Origin: Solimonas fluminis
GTDB lineage: Bacteria; Pseudomonadota; Gammaproteobacteria; Nevskiales; Nevskiaceae
Assembly (NCBI RefSeq): GCF_002930645.1
Contig: NZ_PSNW01000009.1
Span: 171,839 to 235,838, forward strand
Direction: 5' to 3'
Length of the DNA stretch: 64,000 nt
Position numbers and translations under genes: made by a program. Shown here in pieces: positions 10,697 to 19,130 of the stretch. Positions within the stretch are counted from its first letter, which is position 1, and each line of letters opens with the position of its first letter. Below the pieces are notes generated by a model. That model did no database searches. It was not told the DNA's origin and was given only the letters and a program-made list of their open reading frames with translations.

Positions 10697-11494
10697 TCAA
10701 CGCGGGGCTTGCTGGCCGCGTGCGGCCCGCTGTTCCAGCGGACGCAGCCAGCCACAGATGCCGTGGATCATCTCCTCGGTCTCTTCGTCGTCGATCACCC
10801 AGTGCCCTCGATCCGGGTAATGACGGTGCGTCGCCTGGGGATACAGGCCCGCCACCCTGCGCACCGCGAAGGCTGGGGTCAGGCGGTCGGCGCCGCAACT
10901 CACCACATATACAGGACAACGAACCGCATCCGCATCGACCGAGGTTGTTTTTCCCCAGTCGGCCCACCACAGGCCGATTTCATACGCGACCCTTCCGGAC
11001 TCGTGCACCATCCGTTCGTAGCAGGCCTTCTGCCGCTCCGGCGACAGGCCGTTGTAGACATAGGCCGCCGCGGCCTCGCGGCTGAACTTGTAGGGGCGGT
11101 TCCAGAATCCCCAGCGGCCCAGGACGCGGGCGAAGGGCGCCAGGTTGGCGAGCCCGGCCGCATTGATGCCCCAGGGCGCCGCGGGGGTCAGCAGCACCGC
11201 GGCGAAGACCGGGATGCGCGCGGCCAGCTGCTGCGCCAGCAAGGCCCCCATGGAGTGGCCGACCAGGATCGGCGGAGTCCGGAAATCCTGCTCGCGGATG
11301 TACTGCTCCAGGAAATCCCGGTACTCGCGCAGGCTGCGATCACCCACGCGCAGGGGCTGGTCCGCGGTCGGCTCGTGGGCCGGCAGCGTCGGCGCGTGGC
11401 AGCGGTAGCCGCGCGGCTCCAGCAGGTCCCGCACCCTCTTCCAGTCTCCTCCGGTGCACCACATGCCGTGGATCAGCACGACGGGGGTGCTCAT
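10697..11494 (-). CDS. Alpha/beta hydrolase
   Basis: 265-residue alpha/beta hydrolase. The nucleophile elbow GHSMG has Ser81; the oxyanion strand is VVLIHGMWCTGGDW; Asp203 (CGADRLTP) and His231 (RGHWV) complete the triad. No signal peptide, so cytoplasmic. It starts MSTPVV and ends 32 bases before the DUF3450 start on the same strand, so it could be read through into the TonB operon, although nothing links the functions. Substrate cannot be deduced; esterase or lipase-like activity on small esters is the usual family role. Confidence 0.85.
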   Translation of the reverse strand: MSTPVVLIHGMWCTGGDWKRVRDLLEPRGYRCHAPTLPAHEPTADQPLRVGDRSLREYRDFLEQYIREQDFRTPPILVGHSMGALLAQQLAARIPVFAAVLLTPAAPWGINAAGLANLAPFARVLGRWGFWNRPYKFSREAAAAYVYNGLSPERQKACYERMVHESGRVAYEIGLWWADWGKTTSVDADAVRCPVYVVSCGADRLTPAFAVRRVAGLYPQATHRHYPDRGHWVIDDEETEEMIHGICGWLRPLEQRAARGQQAPR

Positions 11495-11585
11495 CTGTCG
11501 TTATTCCACAAGATGCCTTCCTCCAGGCACTTCAGGGGCGTAATCTACCATGCAAAATTCGTCAGAAATTCATGAGGATTCGCCC

Positions 11586-11954
11586 ATGGCCGGACACTCC
11601 CCCGCCTTTCTCGCCCTGATCCAGGACGCCCGCACGCGCGTGCGCGAAGTGAATGCCCGGGACATGCCGCGCATCCTTTCCGAGCAGCCGGCGGCCCGCC
11701 TCATAGACGTGCGCGAAGAGAGTGAGTTCGCCGCGGGGCATGTCGAAGGCGCGGAATGGCTCGGCAAGGGCGTGATCGAGCGCGACATCGAGGTCAAGCA
11801 CCCGGACCGCAACGAGCCGCTGTACCTGTACTGCGGCAGCGGGTTCCGCTCGGTGATCGCGGCCGACAACCTGCAGAAGATGGGCTACGGCCAGGTATTC
11901 TCGGTCGATGGCGGCTGGCGCGACCTCAAGGACCTGTTCCCGATCGAGAGCTGA
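11586..11954 (+). CDS. Rhodanese-like domain protein
   Basis: Single-domain rhodanese, 122 residues. The active loop CGSGFRS carries the catalytic Cys83, and DVREESEFAAGHVEGA is the upstream family motif. Members move sulfane sulfur or act as sulfur carriers; here the acceptor is unknown. The start at 11586 is preferred because GAGGA lies seven bases upstream; an in-frame ATG at 11550 would add 12 residues. Divergent from the hydrolase and convergent with epmA. Confidence 0.87.
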   Translation: MAGHSPAFLALIQDARTRVREVNARDMPRILSEQPAARLIDVREESEFAAGHVEGAEWLGKGVIERDIEVKHPDRNEPLYLYCGSGFRSVIAADNLQKMGYGQVFSVDGGWRDLKDLFPIES

Positions 11955-12043
11955 ACGGGGGCGGCGGAGCCGCCGAGAGTCCAGCGGGCGTTCAGCCGCC
12001 GACGGCGGCGCCGGGCCCTGCAAGCCGCGAGGGTCGCGGCGGC

Positions 12044-13003
12044 TCAGGCCCGGCCGCTGTCGAAGGCCAGGACCTCGGCCAGCGAATCCTTGCCCAGCAG
12101 CAGCATCAGCAGCCGGTCCAGCCCCAGCGCCACGCCGGCGCAGTCCGGCAGTCCCGCCGCCAGTGCCGCCACCAGGTTGCGGTCGTAGGGCGGCACCTCC
12201 CGCCCCTGCTCCCGGCGCCAGGCCTGCTCCGCCTCGAAGCGCCGGCGCTGCTCGGCGGCATCGCCCAGCTCGTGGAAGCCGTTGGCCAGTTCGGTTCCCC
12301 GCCAGAACAGTTCGAAGCGCTCCGCCACCGGCGGATCGTCGCGGCGGATGCGCGCCAGGGCCGCCTGCGAGGCCGGGAAATCGTAGAGGAAGCAGGGGGC
12401 CTCCAGGCCCAGCCGCGGGCCGACAGCCAGGGACATGGCCACGTCCAGCCAGATGTCGCGGTCGTCGCCGCCGAGATCGCCGGCGTCATGCCCGGTGGCC
12501 GCCAGCGCCGCCCGGATTTGCGGAATGCCGGCGCTGAAGGGGTCCAGGCCCAGATGCCGCCTGAAGGCCTCGCGGTAGCTCAGCCGCTCCATCCCATCCC
12601 CCAGGGGCCGGCCCAGCGCCGCGGCCAGCGCCACCACCAGTTCGGCCACCTCGCCCATCAGCGCCTGATGGTCGAAGCCCGGCCGATACCACTCCAGCAT
12701 GGTGAACTCGGGATTGTGGTGCCGCCCCGACTCCTCCCGCCGGAACACGCGGCAGACCTGCCAGATCGGCCCGCTGCCGGCGCAGAGCAGGCGCTTCATC
12801 GCGAACTCCGGCGAGGTCTGCAGCCAGCGGCCGTCGGCGGTGCGGAAGCTGTCGATGTGCCGGTCCACCGTCGCGTGCGACGACAGCAGGGGGGTTTCCA
12901 CCTCCAGCACCCCGCGCGCGGCAAAGAAGCCGCGCAGGGCGGCCAGCAGCGCCGCGCGGGCGCGCAGGGTCGGCAGGTCGGCGGAGGGAGTCCAGTCGGT
13001 CAT
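12044..13003 (-). CDS. epmA: EF-P--(R)-beta-lysine ligase EpmA
   Basis: 319-residue lysyl-tRNA-synthetase paralogue (GenX/PoxA/YjeA). It has the class II core with motif 2 CRVFRREESGRHHNPEFTMLEWY and motif 3 GVALGLDRLLML but lacks the tRNA-anticodon domain, as expected for EpmA. It attaches (R)-beta-lysine to Lys34 of EF-P. The start MTDWTPS is chosen over an earlier in-frame ATG at 13042, because the earlier one would lie in the efp terminator hairpin. It lies just downstream of efp on the same strand. Confidence 0.95.
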   Translation of the reverse strand: MTDWTPSADLPTLRARAALLAALRGFFAARGVLEVETPLLSSHATVDRHIDSFRTADGRWLQTSPEFAMKRLLCAGSGPIWQVCRVFRREESGRHHNPEFTMLEWYRPGFDHQALMGEVAELVVALAAALGRPLGDGMERLSYREAFRRHLGLDPFSAGIPQIRAALAATGHDAGDLGGDDRDIWLDVAMSLAVGPRLGLEAPCFLYDFPASQAALARIRRDDPPVAERFELFWRGTELANGFHELGDAAEQRRRFEAEQAWRREQGREVPPYDRNLVAALAAGLPDCAGVALGLDRLLMLLLGKDSLAEVLAFDSGRA

Positions 13004-13019
13004 GGCGTCAGAAAGCATA

Positions 13020-13039
13020 AAGCCGCCCGAAGGCGGCTT
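13020..13039 (-). terminator. Intrinsic terminator of efp
   Basis: Eight-base stem AAGCCGCC/GGCGGCTT with a four-base loop (TTCG on the minus strand), followed on the minus strand by a T-rich tract (TTTATGCTTTC). It lies between the efp stop and the epmA start, so epmA probably gets only read-through or a separate weak promoter. Confidence 0.75.
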
Positions 13040-13057
13040 CATGGGAACGGCGCGCGC

Positions 13058-13627
13058 TTACTTGCCGGCGCGGTTCAGGTACTCGCCGGTGCGGGTGTCG
13101 ACCTTGATCTTCTCGCCCTCGGTGATGAAGAGGGGCACCTTGACGATGGCGCCGGTCTCCAGCTTGGCCGGCTTGGTGCCGCCGGTGGCGGTGTCGCCGC
13201 GCAGGCCCGGATCGGTCTCGGTCACGGCCAGTTCCACCGTGTTCGGCGCGTAGACGATCAGCGGCACTTCGTTCCACAGGGTCACGCGGACGGTTTCTTC
13301 GCCCTTGAGCCACTGGGCGGAATCGGCCATCGCGGCCTTGCCGGCCTGGATCTGCTCGAAGCTCTTCGGATCCATGAAGGTCCAGAACTCGCCGTCGTTG
13401 TACAGGTACTGCATGTCCTTGTCCTCGACGTCCGCCACCTCGATGGTGTCGCCGGACTTCAGCGTCTTTTCGAGCACGCGGCCGGTCTTGAGGTTGCGGA
13501 TCTTGAGGGTGTTGGTCGCCTGGCCCTTGCCCGGCTTGCGGTATTCGTTGTCGATGACCGAGTACGGGTCCCCGTCGATGAGGAGCTTGGTACCGGCCTT
13601 CATTTCGTTGGTGCTGACAGTCGCCAT
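13058..13627 (-). CDS. efp: Translation elongation factor P
   Basis: 189-residue EF-P, exactly the usual length. Three beta-barrel domains; the modified residue is Lys34 in RKPGKGQA, the lysine-type site matched to the EpmA/EpmB pathway rather than the arginine/EarP type. EF-P relieves ribosome stalling at polyproline. The start at 13627 is the only one giving the canonical N-terminus ([11 protein letters not shown]). Its modifying enzymes flank it on both sides: epmA downstream, epmB divergently upstream. Confidence 0.98.
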   Translation of the reverse strand: MATVSTNEMKAGTKLLIDGDPYSVIDNEYRKPGKGQATNTLKIRNLKTGRVLEKTLKSGDTIEVADVEDKDMQYLYNDGEFWTFMDPKSFEQIQAGKAAMADSAQWLKGEETVRVTLWNEVPLIVYAPNTVELAVTETDPGLRGDTATGGTKPAKLETGAIVKVPLFITEGEKIKVDTRTGEYLNRAGK

Positions 13628-13669
13628 GAGATCGACTCTGGTCCAGGAAGATAAATGGGATTTATGTTG

Positions 13670-13688
13670 CCGCCCCGCAGCGGGGCGG
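13670..13688. repeat. GC-rich palindrome between efp and epmB
   Basis: A 19-base perfect palindrome around a single A (arms CCGCCCCGC and GCGGGGCGG) in the 76-base divergent gap between the efp and epmB starts. No T-tract adjoins it. It could be an operator or a 5' UTR hairpin for either gene; I cannot decide. Confidence 0.5.
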
Positions 13689-13703
13689 TGAAAATGGCGG
13701 CGA

Positions 13704-14717
13704 ATGATAACTCCCCGCCCCGACAGCCGCCAGCAGGCGCCGCTTTGGCAGCATGCCCTGCGCGAGGCCTTCACCCGCCCGGCGGACCTGCTCGACTACC
13801 TGCAGATCGATCCTGCCCTGCCCGCCCTGGACCTGGAACGGCTGCGGGACTTCCCCCTGCGGGTACCGCGCGGCTTTGCCGCCCGGATGCGCCCGGGCGA
13901 CCCGGCGGACCCCTTGTTCCTGCAGGTCTGGCCCCGTCCGGCGGAAGGCCTGGTGGTACCGGGCTTCGCCCTGGACGCGGTGGGCGACCTGAACAAGGCC
14001 CGCGACGGCGGGGTGATCCACAAGTACCGGGGCCGCGCCCTGCTGATCGCCACGGGGGCCTGCGCGGTGAACTGCCGCTATTGCTTCCGCCGCCACTTCC
14101 CCTACTCCGAGCAGCTGGCCGCCCGCGAGCAGTGGCGGGGGGCGCTGGAGACGCTGGCCGGCGACCCCAGCATCGAGGAGGTGATCCTCTCCGGCGGCGA
14201 CCCGCTGTCGCTGTCGGACGACAAGCTCGCCGCCCTGGCGCAGTCCCTGGAGGACATCCCCCACCTGCGCCGGCTGCGCATCCACACCCGCCAGCCCATC
14301 GTGCTGCCGGAGCGCGTGGATGAACGCCTGTTGCAATGGCTGGGCCGCGGACGCCTGCAGAAGGTGATGGTGCTGCACGTGAACCATCCGCAGGAGCTGG
14401 ACGCCAGCGTCGAGCGCGCGCTGCAGCCCTTGCGGGCGCTGCAGATTCCGCTGCTCAACCAGTCGGTTTTGCTGCGTGGAATCAACGATTCAGCCGAGAC
14501 TCTTCGAAACCTGTCTGAAAAGTTGTTTGCCTGCGGGATACTGCCCTACTATCTGCACGTGGTGGACCGCGTCCATGGCGCGGCACATTTCGAGGTGGAT
14601 GTGGAGGCGGCACGGCGGCTGGCCAGCGAACTGGTCGCACTCGTGCCCGGTTACCTAATGCCACGACTGGCGCGAGAAGACGCCGGCGCGGCCTCAAAGA
14701 CATGGATCGCATGGTAG
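13704..14717 (+). CDS. epmB: EF-P lysine 2,3-aminomutase EpmB
   Basis: 337-residue radical SAM aminomutase. The iron-sulfur motif CAVNCRYC places Cys120, Cys124 and Cys127; [10 protein letters not shown] and the PLP-binding region follow. EpmB converts (S)-lysine to (R)-beta-lysine, the substrate of EpmA, and the neighbourhood (efp, epmA) confirms the call against a catabolic KamA. Divergent from efp with 76 bases between the starts. Its last 16 bases overlap the next gene. Confidence 0.95.
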   Translation: MITPRPDSRQQAPLWQHALREAFTRPADLLDYLQIDPALPALDLERLRDFPLRVPRGFAARMRPGDPADPLFLQVWPRPAEGLVVPGFALDAVGDLNKARDGGVIHKYRGRALLIATGACAVNCRYCFRRHFPYSEQLAAREQWRGALETLAGDPSIEEVILSGGDPLSLSDDKLAALAQSLEDIPHLRRLRIHTRQPIVLPERVDERLLQWLGRGRLQKVMVLHVNHPQELDASVERALQPLRALQIPLLNQSVLLRGINDSAETLRNLSEKLFACGILPYYLHVVDRVHGAAHFEVDVEAARRLASELVALVPGYLMPRLAREDAGAASKTWIAW

Positions 14718-16804
14718 CGAACCCGCCAAGCCAGAAAACCGCCCAGCTGACGGCTGCGGAGAGCGCCGTCGTCCTGGTCGTGAGCGAGTCCGAGAACGTC
14801 GCCAAGCGCATCGAGAGCCATTTGCGCAACGCCGGCCACCCGGTCCGCTGCGCCTGGGTCGCCGACCTGGAGGAGCTCGAGGACGTGCTGCGCCGCGGCG
14901 CCCCCGAGATACTGCTCTGCGCCGAGGGCCTGGCCCGCGCCCCGCTGAAGGAGGTGGTCGACATCTCCGCCCGCCTCTGCCCGGACCTGCCGGTGCTGCT
15001 GCTGGGCCAGCGCTTCGGCGCCGACGAAGTGCTCGCCGCCCACGCCGCCGGCGCCCGCGACATGGTCGCCTACGAGGACCTGCGCGACCTGCGTCACCTG
15101 GAGTTCGTGCTGCAGCGCGAATTCGCCAGCCACCGCCATCTGCGGGCGCTGCGCACCGTGCGCTCCCGCCTCGACGATTTCGAATCCCGCCACAAGCAGT
15201 TGCTGGCGGGCACCAACGATGCCGTGGTCCATATCCAGGAAGGCATCGTTTCGCACACCAACCCGGCCTTCGCCACCCTGCTCGGCTACAACCACCCGGA
15301 AGAGCTGCTGGAGCTGCCGCTGATGGACCTGGTCTGCCCGGACCAGCAGCTCAAGGTCAAGGAGCACATGAAGCTCCTGAACAAGGGCAAGGCCGACGGC
15401 AAGCCCCTGGAGTGCTGCCTGCTGCGCCAGGATGGCGGCCAGGTCCACATCACCGCGCAGCTGACGCGCGGCAATGTCGACGGCGAGAACTTCGTCGAGA
15501 TGCTGATCCGTGCGGAGGCCGCCGCCCAGCCGGCGGCAGCCGCGGGCGAGGCGCCCTCCGGCCGCCTGGCCTTCTTCGACGCGCTGACCGCCGCCATCAA
15601 CGGCGTCAGCCAGCAGAAGATGCCGCGCGCCGCGCTGCTGATCGCCGTGGACGACTTCCCCGGCCTGGAGGAGCGCATCGGCCTGCACGATGCCGAGGAA
15701 GCCGTGCTGATGCTCGACGAGTGGGTGCATGCCCGCCTGTCGCCGCAGGACCAGGTATTCCGCTTCTCCTCCGGAGAGCTGGCCGCGATCGTCCACCGGC
15801 CCACCGCCGCCGAGTTCGAGCAGTTCGGCGACATGCTGGTCAAGGAAGTGGTCAAGCAGGTGTTCAACACCACCGGCCATGAAGCGCACCTGACGTTGAG
15901 CATCGCCGCCTATCCGCTGTCCGGCGGCGAGCAGGTGCCGGTCGTGGCCGGAGACATCGTGCGCGAGGCGCGCAAGCTCGCCGTGCGCGGCGGCGGGCGC
16001 CAGTTCGTCAACCTCGGTCCCACGGCCAAGAACGCCCAGGGCGAGCGCGAGGAAGCCCGCAAGGCTTCGCAGGTCAAGCGCGCCATCGAGGAAAACCGTC
16101 TCAAGCTGGCCTACCAGTCGATCGCCAGCCTGGAAGGCGACACGCGCCAGCACTTCGACGTGCTGGTGCGCATGATCGACGACGGCGGCAAGGAGCTGCA
16201 TGCCGCCGAGTTCATCGGCGTGGCCGAGAAGTTCGGTCTGATGCGCTCCATCGACCGCTGGGTCGTGGCGCGCGCGCTCAAGGTGCTGGCCAAGCGTGAA
16301 AGCTCCGCCGAGGCCTCGAGCCTGTTCGTGAAGATTTCCGAGGAAACGCTCAAGGAGGCGGACGGCTACGTCGCCTGGCTGCAGGAGCAGCTCAAGCAGC
16401 GCCCGCTGAAGCCCGAGGAACTGGTGTTCGAGTTCCAGGAACTGACGCTGCAGAACCACATCCGCAAGGCCAAGACGCTGCACAAGGCGCTGCGCGATCT
16501 CGGCGGCTACATCGCCATCGAGCATTTCGGCGTCGGCAGCAACTCCGCCCAGCTGCTGGAGCACGTGCCGCCGCAGTTCGTGAAGTTCCACCCGTCCTTC
16601 ACGCACCAGTTCCACGACAAGGAACAGCACAAGAAGATGACGACCCTGATGGAGACGGCGCGCCAGTCCGGCGTGAAGACCATCGTGTCCCACGTGGAGG
16701 ATGCCAACGTCATGGCGCGCCTCTGGCAGATGGGCGTCAACTACATCCAGGGTTTCCACGTGCAGGAGCCGGAAGTCGTGCTCCTGTCGGCGGACGTCAG
16801 GTAA
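14702..16804 (+). CDS. FimX-like protein: REC-like, PAS, degenerate GGDEF and EAL
   Basis: 700-residue cytoplasmic signalling protein: a receiver-like domain (about 20-140) without a clear phospho-aspartate pattern, a PAS domain (165-270), a GGDEF-like domain (290-440) with SSGEL at 356-360 instead of GGDEF, and an EAL-like domain (455-695) with DVLVR at 486-490 in place of EALxR. The metal-binding DDFG has become EHFG (607-610) and KID has become KFH, so neither synthesis nor hydrolysis of c-di-GMP is expected. Architecture and length match FimX (691 residues in P. aeruginosa), a c-di-GMP receptor controlling type IV pili. Overlaps epmB by 16 bases; no pilus genes nearby. Confidence 0.85.
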   Translation: MDRMVANPPSQKTAQLTAAESAVVLVVSESENVAKRIESHLRNAGHPVRCAWVADLEELEDVLRRGAPEILLCAEGLARAPLKEVVDISARLCPDLPVLLLGQRFGADEVLAAHAAGARDMVAYEDLRDLRHLEFVLQREFASHRHLRALRTVRSRLDDFESRHKQLLAGTNDAVVHIQEGIVSHTNPAFATLLGYNHPEELLELPLMDLVCPDQQLKVKEHMKLLNKGKADGKPLECCLLRQDGGQVHITAQLTRGNVDGENFVEMLIRAEAAAQPAAAAGEAPSGRLAFFDALTAAINGVSQQKMPRAALLIAVDDFPGLEERIGLHDAEEAVLMLDEWVHARLSPQDQVFRFSSGELAAIVHRPTAAEFEQFGDMLVKEVVKQVFNTTGHEAHLTLSIAAYPLSGGEQVPVVAGDIVREARKLAVRGGGRQFVNLGPTAKNAQGEREEARKASQVKRAIEENRLKLAYQSIASLEGDTRQHFDVLVRMIDDGGKELHAAEFIGVAEKFGLMRSIDRWVVARALKVLAKRESSAEASSLFVKISEETLKEADGYVAWLQEQLKQRPLKPEELVFEFQELTLQNHIRKAKTLHKALRDLGGYIAIEHFGVGSNSAQLLEHVPPQFVKFHPSFTHQFHDKEQHKKMTTLMETARQSGVKTIVSHVEDANVMARLWQMGVNYIQGFHVQEPEVVLLSADVR

Positions 16805-18044
16805 GCGCCAGCCCGAGCACCAGTCCGACGAGCACGGCGCCGAAGGACGGCGCCAGTTTCACCGCCTGCCCGCGGCCGGCGATGCTCCAGACCAGGCTGA
16901 ACTTGAACGCCAGGTTCACGACGTAGGCCAGCGCGATCACCCGCACCACGGCCGCCGCCTCGATGCCGCCGTGTTCGAACAGGTTCAGCGTGGACAGGCT
17001 GATCGCATCCACGTCGGTCAGGCCCGACAGCGCCGCCGCCAGGTAGACGCCGCCGGTCCCGGCGATGTCGTTGAGCCAGGCCACCGCCAGCAGCACCGCG
17101 GCATAGAAGGCGGCGAAAGCCAGCGCGGTACGCATCTCGCTGGGGTTCTTCATCTCCAGCTCCGGCGCCTGGTCCGCGCCCAGGGCGCGCCAGCTGCGCC
17201 AGGCCAGTACCAGGCCCGCCGCGGCACCGAGTCCCAGCACCGGCAGAAGAGCCGGCAGGATCTTCGGAGTGACCGCCACGGCGATGATCGCCAGGCGCAG
17301 CAGCACCACCAGGTTGGCCAGCAGGATCACGAACAGCGCCACCGGCTGCAGGGCCGGCTGGGACTTCATGTGGCGCGAGAAGGCCAGCGTGGTGGCCGTG
17401 CTGGACACCAGGCCGCCGAGGATGCCGAGCAGCGGCGTGCCCTTCTCCTGCCCGACGACCCGCAGCACGGCATAGGACACCAAGCCCAGGCCCGAGATCA
17501 GTACCACCATCAGCCAGATGCGATAGGGGTTCAGCGCGCCGTAGGGACCGTAGTCCCGGTCCGGCAGCACCGGCAGCACGATGAAGGCGACGATGGCGAA
17601 CTGCAGGAAGGAGCGCAGGTCCCGGGGCGTCAGCCGGTTGATGACGCCGTGCAGTTCGGTCTTGAAGTACAGCAGCGAGGTGGCCGCCAGCGCCAGGGCC
17701 ACGGCCAGCTGCGGATAGCCGTACCAGGCCAGCACGCCCAGGCCGAAGCACAGCAGCAGCGCCACGGTGGTGGTGGTCGCCGGATCGTTCTCGTCGCCCT
17801 TCTCGTGCGGCGAGAACACCATCGTCAGCACCAGCCCCAGCACCATTGCCGGGATCAGCCAGGCCGATCCGCTGGCCTGCGTGAGCAGGCCCGACAGCGC
17901 GCCCGCCAGCCCGGTGAGGCCGAAAGTGCGCAGCCCGGCCCGCGCGTCGGGCTTGCGCTCCCGCTCCAGCCCCATCAGCAGGCCGATACCGAGGCTGATC
18001 AGGAAGACCGGCGCGGCCTGCAGTTCCTGTACGGAGAGTTCCAT
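16797..18044 (-). CDS. MgtC/DUF4010 family membrane protein
   Basis: 415-residue polytopic membrane protein with an N-terminal MgtC/SapB-type part (FLISLGIGLLMGLERERK, residues about 15-140) and a DUF4010 C-terminal half ending LVGLVLGLALT. About twelve hydrophobic helices. The start MELSVQEL is preferred; 18 extra upstream residues (to 18098) would be charged and unlike the family. Function unproven; MgtC-related proteins are tied to magnesium and ATP homeostasis. It converges on the FimX-like gene with an eight-base overlap of coding ends. Confidence 0.85.
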   Translation of the reverse strand: MELSVQELQAAPVFLISLGIGLLMGLERERKPDARAGLRTFGLTGLAGALSGLLTQASGSAWLIPAMVLGLVLTMVFSPHEKGDENDPATTTTVALLLCFGLGVLAWYGYPQLAVALALAATSLLYFKTELHGVINRLTPRDLRSFLQFAIVAFIVLPVLPDRDYGPYGALNPYRIWLMVVLISGLGLVSYAVLRVVGQEKGTPLLGILGGLVSSTATTLAFSRHMKSQPALQPVALFVILLANLVVLLRLAIIAVAVTPKILPALLPVLGLGAAAGLVLAWRSWRALGADQAPELEMKNPSEMRTALAFAAFYAAVLLAVAWLNDIAGTGGVYLAAALSGLTDVDAISLSTLNLFEHGGIEAAAVVRVIALAYVVNLAFKFSLVWSIAGRGQAVKLAPSFGAVLVGLVLGLALT

Positions 18045-18094
18045 GGCCGGAGACTGTCCGCCCGGAGTCGTCGGCGTCAAGCCGCGGACGGCAG

Positions 18095-18128
18095 GCAAAA
18101 AGAAAGGGCGGCCGATGGCCGCCCTTTC
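18095..18128 (-). terminator. Intrinsic terminator of htpX
   Basis: A 12-base perfect stem (GAAAGGGCGGCC with its complement, three-base loop, 18102-18128) followed on the minus strand by five T residues (18101-18097). It lies 17 bases after the htpX stop, and is strong and unambiguous. Confidence 0.92.
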
Positions 18129-18144
18129 CGGTGGATCGCTCCGC

Positions 18145-19017
18145 TTACGCGGCCGCCTGCAGGGCGGCGATGCGCTCCTCGATCGGAGGATGCGTCATGA
18201 ACAGCTTCTTGGCGCCGCCGACGATGCCGAAGGCCGTGACCTGCTCCGGCAGCGTGGAATGGCCCTGCGCGCCGCCCAGTCGCTGCAGCGCCGCGACCAT
18301 CTTGCGCTTGCCGGCCAGGTGCGCACCGCCGGCGTCGGCGCGGAACTCGCGCTGGCGGCTGAACCAGCAGACGATGATCGTCGCCAGGAAGCCGAACACG
18401 ATCTCCAGCACCATCACCGTGATCATGTAGCCGAAGCCCGGGGCGCTGCTGTCGCGGTTGCCGCTGAGGGCGCGGTCGATGGCATAGCCGATGACACGCG
18501 CCATGAACATCACGAAGGTGTTCACCACGCCCTGGATGAGGGTCAGCGTCACCATGTCGCCGTTGGCGATATGGCTGACCTCGTGGCCCAGCACGGCCTC
18601 GACCTCGTCCTGCTGCATGCTGCGCAGCAGGCCGGTGGAGACGGCAACCAGGGCATTGTCGCGGTTCATGCCGGTGGCAAAGGCATTGGGCTCCGGGGCC
18701 TCGTAGACCGCCACCTCGGGCATGCCGATGCCGGCGGCGCGCGCCTGGCGCTCCACGGTCTGCAGCAGCCACATCTCGGCCGAGTTGCGCGGCTGGGTGA
18801 TGACCTGGGCGCCGGTGGAACGCTTGGCCATCCACTTGGACATGGCCAGCGAGATGAAGGAGCCGCCGAACCCGAACAGGGCGCAGAACACCAGCAGTGC
18901 GCCCAGATTGAGGCCGTTGGCCGTCAGGTACTTGTTGACGCCGAGCAGGCTGGCGGTAATGGACAGCACTACCATGACCGCAATATTAGTCAACAAAAAC
19001 AAGCCGATGCGTTTCAT
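18145..19017 (-). CDS. htpX: Membrane metalloprotease HtpX
   Basis: 290-residue M48 zinc protease for quality control of inner-membrane proteins. Membrane helices at about 4-24, 35-58, 158-180 and 195-215; zinc site HEVSH (His145, Glu146, His149) with the third ligand Glu in [11 protein letters not shown]. Length equals E. coli HtpX. Transcribed alone, ended by a strong terminator; a possible heat-shock-type promoter lies upstream. Confidence 0.96.
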   Translation of the reverse strand: MKRIGLFLLTNIAVMVVLSITASLLGVNKYLTANGLNLGALLVFCALFGFGGSFISLAMSKWMAKRSTGAQVITQPRNSAEMWLLQTVERQARAAGIGMPEVAVYEAPEPNAFATGMNRDNALVAVSTGLLRSMQQDEVEAVLGHEVSHIANGDMVTLTLIQGVVNTFVMFMARVIGYAIDRALSGNRDSSAPGFGYMITVMVLEIVFGFLATIIVCWFSRQREFRADAGGAHLAGKRKMVAALQRLGGAQGHSTLPEQVTAFGIVGGAKKLFMTHPPIEERIAALQAAA

Positions 19018-19052
19018 ATTCCCCGTGCTTCAGTTAAGTGTGGCTAAGGTTT

Positions 19053-19079
19053 TGTGAGGGCTTGGACCACGAATTCAAG
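19053..19079 (-). promoter_or_regulatory. Possible sigma-32-type promoter for htpX
   Basis: On the minus strand CTTGAAT (19079-19073) and CCCTCACA (19060-19053) are 12 bases apart, resembling the heat-shock -35 (CTTGAAA) and -10 (CCCCATnT). htpX is a heat-shock gene in E. coli. The -10 match is partial, so this is tentative. Confidence 0.35.
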
Positions 19080-19116
19080 CCCCGGTTCTGTTGCCTTCCG
19101 GCGACAGGACCGGGGC
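19079..19116 (-). terminator. Hairpin after parC
   Basis: A 17-base stem with four-base loop directly downstream of the parC stop (arms 19079-19095 and 19100-19116). On the minus strand it has two C-A mismatches and only a weak T-tract (TTGAATT); on the plus strand the same positions would be U-G pairs. Probably the end of the parE-parC transcript. Confidence 0.5.
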
Positions 19117-19130
19117 AGCCAACCATGTCC

